This document shows, piece by piece, positions 15,801 to 23,414 of a DNA stretch of 64,000 nucleotides. Positions within the stretch are counted from its first letter, which is position 1, and every line of letters begins with the position of its first letter. Under the pieces are notes generated by a model. It searched no databases. It was not told where the DNA came from and saw nothing but the letters and a program-made list of their open reading frames with translations. The DNA is from Stutzerimonas stutzeri (GTDB lineage Bacteria; Pseudomonadota; Gammaproteobacteria; Pseudomonadales; Pseudomonadaceae). The position numbers and the translations under genes are program-made. The stretch is taken from assembly GCF_002909485.1 (NCBI RefSeq), contig NZ_PPXG01000002.1, positions 496,001 to 560,000 on the forward strand, written 5' to 3'.

Positions 15801-15874
15801 GTCAGCGCGCGTGCGCTCCGCGCTCTTTGCACGCGCGGCGAGGCACGAGCCGGCGTGCAAACGCGCGCGCTGAC
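15801..15874. promoter_or_regulatory. nested inverted repeat, candidate phage origin/packaging hairpin
   Basis: An 11-bp perfect outer arm (GTCAGCGCGCG at 15801-15811 with its complement at 15864-15874) encloses an inner 9-bp arm (TTTGCACGC at 15826-15834 with GCGTGCAAA at 15853-15861). It is the only gap of its kind in the phage and lies between zot and the replication initiator. Filamentous phages keep the rolling-circle origin and packaging signal in such structured intergenic DNA. Confidence 0.65.
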
Positions 15875-15942
15875 GTCCCTGTAACACGTCAGATAAACCC
15901 AACTGAACAGTGTCAATTCGTTGCAATTTGGAGCACAAGAGA

Positions 15943-17220
15943 ATGAGCGTTAAAGACCAAATTCGTGTTGATCAGAACTTTCAGGAAACCCCAACCGGGC
16001 GACTGTTCTTCGATAGCCATTCGGCCAAGCTGACCGACCTGTCGGGCGTTCGCTTGCTTCGTTGCGGCGTCGATACGGTCCGCCAGCTGTATCGCGGACT
16101 GATCCGCCCTGAAATCATGGCGCTGTTCGAGAAACCGGGCGTCATGGTCGAGTTCGCCGGGGAGTTCTGGCATGCCGGTCGGGTAGGGCGGGACTCGGGC
16201 TACCAGTACAAGCTCCAGAATGCTGACCTCGGGTTCATCCTGCTCATCAAGAACTTCAACGCCAAGCTCGAGAACATCGGCCCACATCTGAAGATCGAAG
16301 TATCACCGCACGCCATCGACGCGCTGTCGCCTGAGCGTCTGCAAGAGCGCATGGACTACTACGCCGCAGCCGTGATGACACACCGCGAACGCAACCAGTG
16401 CGCTGTCCATCTGGCGTTGGATCTCCAGGGCTGGAAGCCTCCGGTGGATCTGGTGGCACGCCTGCACTGTCGCGCGCGGACGCACCGGGATATCTCGGGT
16501 ATCAACGAGATCAACTGGGCGACCAAGTCCAGCGTCTACGGTCGGGGCGAAACGTCCATGTTCGGCTCAGCCGGTGGCGTCCAGCTCTGCATCTACAACA
16601 AAACCGAACAGGCCCGCGCGACCGATAAGCTCGACTTCTGGGAAAGCGTCTGGCGTCGCCGGGATTCGTTCGATGTGGCTGACCCGGATAACTACGATCC
16701 AGCCCAGGACGTGTGGCGGGTCGAGCTGCGCTACCACCATTCGGTCATCCAGCAGTTCGCCAGCGGGTCGATCAGTGCCAAGACCGGCGAGGCCATCGAA
16801 ACGGATTCGTTTGCGGCGTTTTCCGCGCACTTGGACGGCCTGTGGCGCTACGGGCTGTGCCAGTTCAAATTGCTGCACCGCCCAGGGCAGTACGAACCGA
16901 TCTGGACGCTCATGCGTGATGACGTGCGGGTCGATGTGGCGGTCGATTCTCTGGTCGATGAAACGGAATGCAAACGCTACTACAAGACCTCGCGGGGCTT
17001 CTCGGGCAAGAACGTGGAACTGTTCCTGGGAAACTTCGTAAGCCTGCTGGCACGGGAGCGAGTGGGCGCTAAAACCGCATTTGATCGACTGAAGGAATGG
17101 GAATGCTGGCCGGTCATTCGTGACCACTACGCCGCCAAGGACATGAGCGAGCGTGATCTGTACAAGCACATCAAGACGTTGCTTCAAGAACGCCACGTTC
17201 GATGGGGCAGAGCGGTCTGA
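15943..17220 (+). CDS. phage replication initiation protein (pII-like)
   Basis: A 425-residue protein matching the Pf replication initiator (PA0727 type), which nicks the double-stranded origin to start rolling-circle synthesis. Recognisable parts include FDSHSAKLTDLSG, the central MFGSAGGVQLCIYNKTEQ with a YNK catalytic-type tyrosine, and RVELRYHHSVI. ATG 15943 follows GAGCACAAGAG. It overlaps the integrase start by one base (TGATG), so both are co-transcribed. Confidence 0.85.
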   Translation: MSVKDQIRVDQNFQETPTGRLFFDSHSAKLTDLSGVRLLRCGVDTVRQLYRGLIRPEIMALFEKPGVMVEFAGEFWHAGRVGRDSGYQYKLQNADLGFILLIKNFNAKLENIGPHLKIEVSPHAIDALSPERLQERMDYYAAAVMTHRERNQCAVHLALDLQGWKPPVDLVARLHCRARTHRDISGINEINWATKSSVYGRGETSMFGSAGGVQLCIYNKTEQARATDKLDFWESVWRRRDSFDVADPDNYDPAQDVWRVELRYHHSVIQQFASGSISAKTGEAIETDSFAAFSAHLDGLWRYGLCQFKLLHRPGQYEPIWTLMRDDVRVDVAVDSLVDETECKRYYKTSRGFSGKNVELFLGNFVSLLARERVGAKTAFDRLKEWECWPVIRDHYAAKDMSERDLYKHIKTLLQERHVRWGRAV

Positions 17221-18227
17221 TGGCGATCCAGCAGCTCCCTGACGGTCGCTGGCGGGTCGACGTTGAGCCGGTCAAAGGCAAGCGGTTTCGCAAGACGCTG
17301 AAGACCAAGGCCGAGGCAATGCGCTTCGAAGCTACCTGTCGAGCCAAGTGCAGCGATTCCAACGATTGGGCACCGCGGCCAAAGGACAAGCGCAAGCTGT
17401 CAGAGCTGGTCGAGCTATGGTTCGATCTTCACGGCGTCTCGCTCTCCGATGGCGTTCGGCGTGTGGCGATCCTGCGGGCGTGTGCCAAGGCGATGGGCGA
17501 CCCGATAGCTCGTATGGTCGATGGCGCGAAGGTCGCCGCCACACGCGCGCGTTGGATGTCAGCTGGCGTCACCGGCAAGACGGCGAACAATCGCCTCGGC
17601 TACCTGAAAGCCGTTTACAACGAGCTGCATAAACTCGACGTGATCGACTATCCCTGTCCTTTCACCCGTATTCGTCCGGTTCGGTTGCAGGAGCGCCCCT
17701 TGGCCTACCTGACCAAGCCGCAGATATCCGAACTGCTCGATGCACTCCAGGCGCGGACCACGTCTCCACATCCGGCGATGGTGGCGCGGATCTGTCTGGC
17801 GACCGGGGCGAGGTGGGGTGAGGCTCAAGCGCTTCGACCGGAGCGGATTCGAGGCAATGCGTTGGTGTTCGCCAATACGAAGTCGAAGCGGGTGCGGATG
17901 GTCCCGGTAACGCCCGAGCTGGTGGCGGCGATCAAGAAGCACTGGCAAACCTACGGGCCGTTCACCAACTGCATTGGCGTGTTTCGGCTGGTCCTGCTCT
18001 CGACCTCGATCAAGCCACCACGCGGACAGGCAAGCCACATCCTTCGCCACACGTTCGCAGCTCACTTCATCATGGGCGGTGGCCATATCGTGACGCTGAA
18101 AGAGATCCTGGGTCATGCCTCGCTGAACATGACGATGAGGTATGCCCACCTCGCGCCTGAGCATTTGCATGATGCGATCAGGTTGGGGCCGTTGGCCGGC
18201 ATCACGTTACCGCTCGCCAGCCAGTAA
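17220..18227 (+). CDS. phage tyrosine integrase
   Basis: A 335-residue tyrosine recombinase. The catalytic set is visible: R in ATGARWGEAQAL (~residue 199), H-x-x-R in HILRHTFAAHF (~276), and the final H and Y in LGHASLNMTMRYAHLAP, with Tyr as nucleophile. The N-terminal Arm/SAM-like part starts MAIQQLPDGRWRVDVEP. It is equivalent to IntF of Pf phages and presumably catalyses recombination between the flanking tRNA-Gly repeats. A degraded copy of its 5' end lies at 5028. Confidence 0.95.
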   Translation: MAIQQLPDGRWRVDVEPVKGKRFRKTLKTKAEAMRFEATCRAKCSDSNDWAPRPKDKRKLSELVELWFDLHGVSLSDGVRRVAILRACAKAMGDPIARMVDGAKVAATRARWMSAGVTGKTANNRLGYLKAVYNELHKLDVIDYPCPFTRIRPVRLQERPLAYLTKPQISELLDALQARTTSPHPAMVARICLATGARWGEAQALRPERIRGNALVFANTKSKRVRMVPVTPELVAAIKKHWQTYGPFTNCIGVFRLVLLSTSIKPPRGQASHILRHTFAAHFIMGGGHIVTLKEILGHASLNMTMRYAHLAPEHLHDAIRLGPLAGITLPLASQ

Positions 18228-18271
18228 TCGAATCAATTGAAGGAGGTGCGCCACTGGCGTACTATTCGGCT

Positions 18272-18586
18272 ATGATCTTTATCGAGACACCGATCTTCAC
18301 CAAGCGCCTGCGGGAGCTGCTTAGCGATGACAGCTACGCAGAGTTTCAGCGGCAACTGGCCGACCGGTCCGACATGGGTGATGTGATTGAAGGTACTGGC
18401 GGCATTCGCAAGGTTCGCGTTGCGTCTAGCGGTCACGGCAAGCGAGGCGGGTCCAGGGTCATCTACTACCACTTCACGGCGGCTTCGCAGATCGCATTAC
18501 TGCTGATCTATCCGAAGAACGAGAAGGACGACCTGACGGCAGACGAGCGCAAGGTGCTCAAGCAAATCATCGAACGGTGGAGGTAA
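18272..18586 (+). CDS. RelE/HigB-like toxin (PfiT type)
   Basis: A 104-residue RelE-fold toxin: FIETPIFTKRLRELLSDDSYAEFQ, then GTGGIRKVRVASSGHGKRGGSRVIYYHF and ALLLIYPKNEKDDLTADERKVLKQII, the usual HigB/RelE positions. Pf prophages carry such a pair (PfiT/PfiA) right after the integrase. It is expected to cleave mRNA at ribosomes and to stabilise or signal prophage state. The antitoxin follows five bases later. Confidence 0.88.
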   Translation: MIFIETPIFTKRLRELLSDDSYAEFQRQLADRSDMGDVIEGTGGIRKVRVASSGHGKRGGSRVIYYHFTAASQIALLLIYPKNEKDDLTADERKVLKQIIERWR

Positions 18587-18591
18587 TCACC

Positions 18592-18882
18592 ATGAGCAAA
18601 TTCTTCGAAGACCTTCTAGAAAGCGTCCAGCAGATGGACGAGATTCACCGTGGCGAACGTCAACCCTCGCGGGAATTCGTCGTCGACTCGCTGCAGGTGA
18701 AAGAGATCCGCAAAGCGACCGGTCTGACCCAGGCCAAGTTTGCAGCAATGATCGATGTTCAACTGGGTACGCTGCGGAACTGGGAACAAGGTCGACGCGA
18801 GCCGACCGGACCAGCAAAGGCCCTGCTGCGTGCCATCCATAACGATCCGAAGCACGTCATTCAGGCGCTTTCTTCCGTCTGA
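18592..18882 (+). CDS. HTH antitoxin (PfiA type)
   Basis: A 96-residue XRE-type antitoxin. The HTH is KEIRKATGLTQAKFAAMIDVQLGTLRNWEQGRREPTG (about residues 39-75). The alternative start at 18577 overlaps the toxin; ATG 18592 follows GGAGGTAATCACC. It pairs with the RelE-like toxin and likely represses their promoter. A broken relative lies at 5086. Confidence 0.88.
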   Translation: MSKFFEDLLESVQQMDEIHRGERQPSREFVVDSLQVKEIRKATGLTQAKFAAMIDVQLGTLRNWEQGRREPTGPAKALLRAIHNDPKHVIQALSSV

Positions 18883-18908
18883 TCACAGCCTGTACGGCTG
18901 GACCTTTT

Positions 18909-19000
18909 CGACACTTCTTCGACACCACCAAAAGCCAGAAACGAAAAAACCCTGTAAAAACAGGGCCTTAACGTTAGGTGTCTGGAGCGGGCGAAGGGAA
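18909..19000. repeat. right attachment repeat of the Pf prophage
   Basis: The second copy of the 91-bp direct repeat at 5228. The final 41 bp are identical in both. Beyond base 19000 the two copies diverge completely: the left copy continues into a tRNA T-loop, whereas here unrelated DNA starts, consistent with a second element beginning exactly at this point. Confidence 0.9.
18983..19000 (-). repeat. 18-bp tRNA-Gly end, candidate ICE attachment site
   Basis: TGGAGCGGGCGAAGGGAA is the reverse complement of the last 18 bases of a tRNA-Gly. ICEclc-type elements recombine at exactly the 3'-terminal 18 bp of tRNA-Gly genes. The sequence change at 19001 falls on this boundary, so this is probably the outer end (attR) of the ICE that fills the rest of the window. 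Confidence 0.7.
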
Positions 19001-19244
19001 CAGCACCCGGTCACCAACTCGTTTATTACGAACATTTTTTCCGATCCAGACGTCACGGAATGGACTCGATTGTGGACTCAAGTCTTCGGCCTGGTCAACG
19101 CAGGCCGTTGAGGGTGATCCAAAGCGAGCCAAGCACATCCATCAACAGCCAGAGCAACGGATTTCATTCCGAAGTCTATCCGTCTACTGGCACATCACGC
19201 CACAGGCCGCAATGGACAGGCGAGCTACGGCCTCAACGGACCGG
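19001..19244. other. terminal non-coding DNA of the ICE
   Basis: About 244 bp between the attachment site and the first ICE gene. No believable frame, hairpin or repeat was found. In related ICEs the last few hundred bases near attR are non-coding and include recombinase arm sites, which I cannot identify here. Confidence 0.4.
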
Positions 19245-20141
19245 CTAGTCATCGACCGGTGAGGCCTCGTCTTTCACTCGCGCGAGGAACCGCTTCATGG
19301 GCTCCGAGGGTTCGCCCCGGCGGCGCAGCAGGTAGGTAGAGAGCATCGGTGGGGTGCCGGTCAGGGGACGAATGGAGATGTCCGGGCGCTGTAGCGTCTG
19401 CACCTGCGAGGCGATGGCGAAGCCGATGCCGTAGCCGGCGCCGACCAGGGTCAGCATCACGCCCAGGCTGGTCACTTCATCGACCAGCTTGAGCGGCGTG
19501 CCTGCGTCCTGCAGCATCGCTTGAATCTGATGGCGGCAGCCCGATCCCGATTCGGGATGGCACAGAACCAGCGGGAACTTCAAGGCTTCGGCCAGCGGCA
19601 CCTGGACGTGTGCCAGCAAGGGATGGCGTGCGGGCACGATCACCGACAGCGGATCGGTCCACACCGGCTCGGCGACGAGCCCATCATGCACCGCGTTCGA
19701 CAACGCAAAGCCGATGTCCAGCAGATCGTTGTGCAGCATCTTGAGCTGCTGCACGAACGGCAACTCGAAGACGCGAATCTCCAGCTCGGGTTCATCCTCG
19801 CGGCTGCGCGCCAGCAAGGTAGCGATGCGGGGCTGCGCCAGGCTGTCGCAGATGGCGATGCGCAGATGGCCTTGGTAGCCCTGCGCCGCGGCCTTGGTGC
19901 TCTTGACTGCCTGCTCCACGGTAGCCTGCACGCGCCGGCATTCGCCGAGGAACACCTGGCCGGCCCAGGTCAGCCGCGTCAGGCGTGTGCTGCGGTCGAA
20001 CAACTGTACACCGAGCTGGCTTTCCAGGTCGCGCATCGCACGCGACACAGGCGATTGCTCGATGCCCAGACGCTCGGCTGCACGGGCCAGATGCAGTTCT
20101 TCCGCAACTGCGACGAAGTAACGCAGCAATCTGAAATCCAA
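19245..20141 (-). CDS. LysR-type transcriptional regulator
   Basis: A 298-residue LTTR. The N-terminal winged HTH is standard (MDFRLLRYFVAVAEELHLARAAERLGIEQSPVSRAMRDLE), followed by a periplasmic-binding-like effector domain. It is clearly related to the second LysR at 20850 (shared CHPESG/CHPQ, TYLL near the C-terminus). ICEclc carries two LysR genes here, tciR and bisR, which start its transfer-competence cascade; this one may be the tciR equivalent, but the assignment is positional. Confidence 0.85.
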   Translation of the reverse strand: MDFRLLRYFVAVAEELHLARAAERLGIEQSPVSRAMRDLESQLGVQLFDRSTRLTRLTWAGQVFLGECRRVQATVEQAVKSTKAAAQGYQGHLRIAICDSLAQPRIATLLARSREDEPELEIRVFELPFVQQLKMLHNDLLDIGFALSNAVHDGLVAEPVWTDPLSVIVPARHPLLAHVQVPLAEALKFPLVLCHPESGSGCRHQIQAMLQDAGTPLKLVDEVTSLGVMLTLVGAGYGIGFAIASQVQTLQRPDISIRPLTGTPPMLSTYLLRRRGEPSEPMKRFLARVKDEASPVDD

Positions 20142-20410
20142 GGCCGCCTCCTGTCTGTCTTCTTCTGGTTCAGCCTATCGGACGCCAGCATCTCCTTCCG
20201 CATCCCGTCAGCACCTCCTTCGGTGGCATCGCGTCAAAGCCTCATGCCCGCACGGTGCGCCGGGCACGGCGCGCAGGCGCTCACGTTTGCTGGAGTCCGC
20301 GATCGGTGCAGCCGATGACGTCACGCCGGCGTCAGGGCGAGCATGCCGATGCAGTTGGGTGTCTTTCGGGTCACCCCGATCGCCTCCCAGATCGGTCACG
20401 AAGTCCGGTT

Positions 20411-20640
20411 CTAACACGCCCGGACTTCTGCGCAGCCGCCATCACCTGGGCGACGCGCCGGTAGGCCCGCTTGGCGGTCGCCGCGCATGAAGTCCTTGGG
20501 CTGCGGATGACGCTGCGCCGAAGCATGCAGCCACTGCGCGAGCTGCTCGTCGCTCATGCGTTCGTCTTTCCAGAACACGCTGCGGTCGGCAGTGATGGAC
20601 AGGGTAGCCGAGTCGGGCTTGATCGACTTCACTCCACTCA
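20411..20640 (-). pseudogene. ExbD/TolR-like C-terminal fragment, frameshifted
   Basis: Minus-strand translation gives IKPDSATLSITADRSVFWKD and EQLAQWLHASAQRHPQPKDF, the C-terminal pattern of ExbD proteins (strand, then LxQWL helix, then RGDR). Near 20470 the homology jumps frame to AKRAYRRVAQVMAAAQKSGRV and a stop at 20411-20413. No N-terminal membrane helix and no exbB remain. It is a leftover of a TonB-system gene carried or captured at the ICE end. Confidence 0.65.
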
Positions 20641-20849
20641 GACAACACAATAATGACAATCTGGCAATTTTCCGATAAGGCAACACCGACGGGATAACCG
20701 GACTTGCTTGGACACTCGCCCCCCGTGGCCACGACAGAAGGTCGGACGGCGGCGACTGGCAAGCCTCTGTGACCGGCATCGCCGCCGGGAAGCGCTCATG
20801 CAGTTCCCTAAAGCCAGAGGAATGGACTCCACTTTCTGAGGAGAAGTCC

Positions 20850-21761
20850 ATGAACTTACGCCATCTTCGCTGTTTCATCGCCGTGGCCGAGGAGTTGCAC
20901 TTCGGCCGGGCGGCGCGGCGGCTGCATGTGGAGCAGTCGCCCCTGTCGCGCACGATTCGCCAACTGGAGGCAGGCCTGGGCGTGATGCTGTTAGAGCGCA
21001 CGCCGCGCGGCGTGCGCCTGACCCCGGCCGGCCAGGTGTTCCTGGAGGAAGCCCGGCGCGTGCTGCTGACCCTTGAGCAAGCCCAGACCAAGGCGCGGGC
21101 GGTGGCAGCGGGACACCGGGACACCCTGCGCATCGCCTTGGCCGGCGGCGTCGGGCGGACCCGGCTGTCGGCGCTGCTCGCGCTGTGCCGGGAGGAGGCG
21201 CCGGAAGTGGGCATCCGGCTGTTCGAGGCGCCGCTGTCGCAGGTGGTGGGCGGGCTGGGCAACGACCTGTACGACGCGGCCTTTGCGATGGCCGGCGAGA
21301 TGGCGGCCGGGATGGTCGCCAAGCCGGTGTGGCAAGACCCGCTGGTGGTGGCCATACCCGCGCGGCACCCCTTGCTGGCGCACAAGCGGGTGCCGCTGGA
21401 CGAGGTGATGAGCTACCCGCTGGTGCTGTGCCACCCGCAGGTGTGTGAGGAGTGCAGCCGGCAATGCGAGCGCCTGCTGCGCCGGGTGGAGACACCGCCG
21501 GTCGTGGCCGAGTACGTGACGACCCACTCGCTGATGCTGGCCCTGGTGGCGGCCGGCTATGGCGTGGGATTTTCCAGCGCGGCGCACGTGGCGGCACGCC
21601 GGCAGGCGGACGTGATCGTCCGACCGTTGGATGAAGACTCGGCAGCGCTGACGACCTACCTGCTACATCCCGAGGGCGCGATGTCGGAGCCGCTGCGCCA
21701 CTTCATCGACCGTGCGCAGCGTGTCGGCCATACGCCGTTGGATACGCAACGGCTCGCATGA
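20850..21761 (+). CDS. LysR-type regulator (BisR-like by position)
   Basis: A 303-residue LTTR: MNLRHLRCFIAVAEELHFGRAARRLHVEQSPLSRTIRQLEAGLG is the HTH. The effector domain has extra cysteines (LCHPQVCEECSRQCERLL). ATG 20850 follows GAGGAGAAG; the upstream extension to 20769 lacks homology. In ICEclc the LysR nearest alpA is BisR, which activates the alpA promoter and so the bisDC loop. The twin palindromes at 23047 could be its target or that of BisDC. Confidence 0.85.
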   Translation: MNLRHLRCFIAVAEELHFGRAARRLHVEQSPLSRTIRQLEAGLGVMLLERTPRGVRLTPAGQVFLEEARRVLLTLEQAQTKARAVAAGHRDTLRIALAGGVGRTRLSALLALCREEAPEVGIRLFEAPLSQVVGGLGNDLYDAAFAMAGEMAAGMVAKPVWQDPLVVAIPARHPLLAHKRVPLDEVMSYPLVLCHPQVCEECSRQCERLLRRVETPPVVAEYVTTHSLMLALVAAGYGVGFSSAAHVAARRQADVIVRPLDEDSAALTTYLLHPEGAMSEPLRHFIDRAQRVGHTPLDTQRLA

Positions 21762-22274
21762 GGCTGCCTCAGGCGGGTTGACCGATTCCATTTTGGTCAA
21801 ACGCCAGACCTGTTTTGTCATAGCGGGATTCCATCGCCGCGGTGCACTCAGGCCTTGCTCGCGCTTGTCGTTGGCATTCTGCGAGCAACTTCGCATGCCC
21901 AACGTGGCGCGTCACAGCGAAGACGCGAGGCGCAACAGTGCTTGCCATATGCGCATCGGCTCTGGCGTGTTGAGCTGATCGCGCTTTACTGGGCCTCTTT
22001 CCCTGCAAAGACTTTGGCCTGGTTATCCGGGTCAGGCATGGTGCCCGCGAATGACGCTGGTGACAGCGTGTTCGCGGCTTGCGAATTGTGAGTGATGGTG
22101 CCATGCGCAGCAAGGCGCGCATCTCGCAACGAAACCGGCAGCATCAACGATGCCACGGTCTTCGCCGCTTCGCCATCTGCTCGTTTCGCCCGGAGAGTCC
22201 ACAGCCACACACGCCGCCTGTACGGCGGGTGCGCGTGCCTGGACTCGGTTCGATGACGAAAGGAGGCGCGCGAT
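21762..22274. other. non-coding gap upstream of the alpA region
   Basis: About 510 bp with only short overlapping frames lacking family resemblance. AAAGGAGGCGCGCG at its right end is the ribosome site of the next gene. The ICE end generally carries promoters here, but I see no clear repeat or operator. Confidence 0.4.
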
Positions 22275-23036
22275 ATGCCGAAGTCGAGCAGCCTGGCCGA
22301 TGGCGCCAAGACCTACTACCGCCCGGTCGAGGCGGCAATCCGCTGGAGTGGATTGCTGCGCTTCGAGCTGCGCATCCTGGCGACCTTGGGAGGGCGGCCT
22401 CTGCCGGAGGCAACGGAGTTTCCGCGCTGGCCGATGCTGCGATTGAACACCGAAAGAATCTTCGATGCGCTGGCCCACGGCGAGATGCGGTATGGCAAGG
22501 AGGGCTTGGTGCGGGAGACGCAAAGCTTCGCGATGGACGACCCGTCGCTGACGGTGCGCCACGTCGATCTGAAAGCCTGGATGGCGCACCACTACCCCGG
22601 CGAGAGACCGGCGTTTCTGTTCGATGAGATCGAGCGAGCGCTTCACCCGGCGATCAGCCTGGACACCGTGGGCGCATTGCTGGCCGAGCGGGAAGCGATC
22701 AAGGCGCGGCTGGTGGAACACCTGGGCATGCACCAGACGCTGCGCGCCGAGCACGAGGCGCTGCTGAAAACGCACGCCGCCTGCGCGGCCGACACGGGGC
22801 GTGCGAAAACGCTGGGGCCGCGCAGCGAATCGACCTACCTGAACATCGTGGGCGGATTACTGACGCTGCTGCTGGGCAAGTCGCCCAGCGGCACGCCGTA
22901 TTCCAGCTTCCTGACGCAGGAGGCCATCATCAGCGCGATGGTGGCGCACCACGGCAACGCGATGGGCATCACCGAGCGCACCCTGCAGGCCAAGTTCGCA
23001 CTGGCTCGACGCAATCTGCAGAGCACAACTTCCTGA
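22275..23036 (+). CDS. conserved ICE-end protein, unknown function
   Basis: A 253-residue soluble protein that recurs in my memory of PAGI-2/ICEclc elements just ahead of alpA, where it is sometimes mislabelled as a kinase; I see no kinase motif. It has YYRPVEAAIRWSGLLRFE at the start, DPSLTVRHVDLKAWMAHHYPGERPAFLF in the middle and SFLTQEAIISAMVAHHGNAMGITERTLQAKFA near the end, mostly helical. Strong ribosome site AAAGGAGG. It may be co-regulated with alpA, whose operators begin 10 bp after its stop. Confidence 0.6.
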   Translation: MPKSSSLADGAKTYYRPVEAAIRWSGLLRFELRILATLGGRPLPEATEFPRWPMLRLNTERIFDALAHGEMRYGKEGLVRETQSFAMDDPSLTVRHVDLKAWMAHHYPGERPAFLFDEIERALHPAISLDTVGALLAEREAIKARLVEHLGMHQTLRAEHEALLKTHAACAADTGRAKTLGPRSESTYLNIVGGLLTLLLGKSPSGTPYSSFLTQEAIISAMVAHHGNAMGITERTLQAKFALARRNLQSTTS

Positions 23037-23046
23037 GCGACACCAG

Positions 23047-23081
23047 ACCGTATCTGCGGTCGTGGAAACCGCATTTGCGGT
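23047..23081. promoter_or_regulatory. twin palindromic operators before alpA
   Basis: Two 14-bp sites, ACCGTATCTGCGGT (23047-23060) and ACCGCATTTGCGGT (23068-23081), the second perfectly palindromic, are spaced 21 bp centre to centre, two helical turns, on the same DNA face. They lie 72-106 bp before alpA. In ICEclc this is the PalpA promoter activated by BisR and by BisDC, so these are good candidate binding sites. GACACC/GGTGTC arms flank the pair. Confidence 0.6.
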
Positions 23082-23152
23082 GTCTTTCCTCAACGCGGCG
23101 TTCTTAATTCGAGTCATGCCAATCAGCGCCACTGAGCGTTAAGGAGACCCTC

Positions 23153-23374
23153 ATGTCTTCGCAGACCACCACCGCCACGGCGGCACCGACCGAACACCGC
23201 ATCCTGCGCCGCGCCGAGGTCGAGGCCAGGACCGGCTTCAAGCGCGCGCACATCTACAGCCTGATGAAGGAAGGCAAGTTCCCCAGGGCGCTGCGTCTGG
23301 GCGTGCGCGCGGTGGGCTGGGACTCGGTGGAGATCGAACAGTGGATCGTCGATCGCCTCAAGGAACGCGCCTGA
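23153..23374 (+). CDS. alpA: AlpA-family regulator
   Basis: A 73-residue MerR/excisionase-like HTH protein: ILRRAEVEARTGFKRAHIYSLMKEGKFPRALRLGVRAVGW is the standard AlpA sequence. It is the first gene of the ICE control operon (alpA-parA-shi-parB-DUF2857). TAAGGAGACC precedes the ATG. Confidence 0.9.
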   Translation: MSSQTTTATAAPTEHRILRRAEVEARTGFKRAHIYSLMKEGKFPRALRLGVRAVGWDSVEIEQWIVDRLKERA

Positions 23375-23414
23375 CGCTTCTTCTCGGTTCATGCCATTAG
23401 ACCAGGAGAAGCTC

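Larger units (their letters stand above)
5228..19000. mobile_element. Pf-type filamentous (inovirus) prophage
   Basis: A 13.8-kb element bounded by near-identical ~91-bp direct repeats and carrying, in Pf order, repressor, excisionase, ssDNA-binding protein, CoaB-like coat protein, CoaA-like adsorption protein, pVI-like protein, Zot, replication initiator and integrase. A toxin-antitoxin pair lies at the integrase end. The minus-strand left arm (5.4-9.9 kb) is accessory DNA with mqsRA and an AT-rich nuclease block, which is where Pf prophages vary. All core frames look intact, so the phage is probably able to replicate. Confidence 0.9.
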
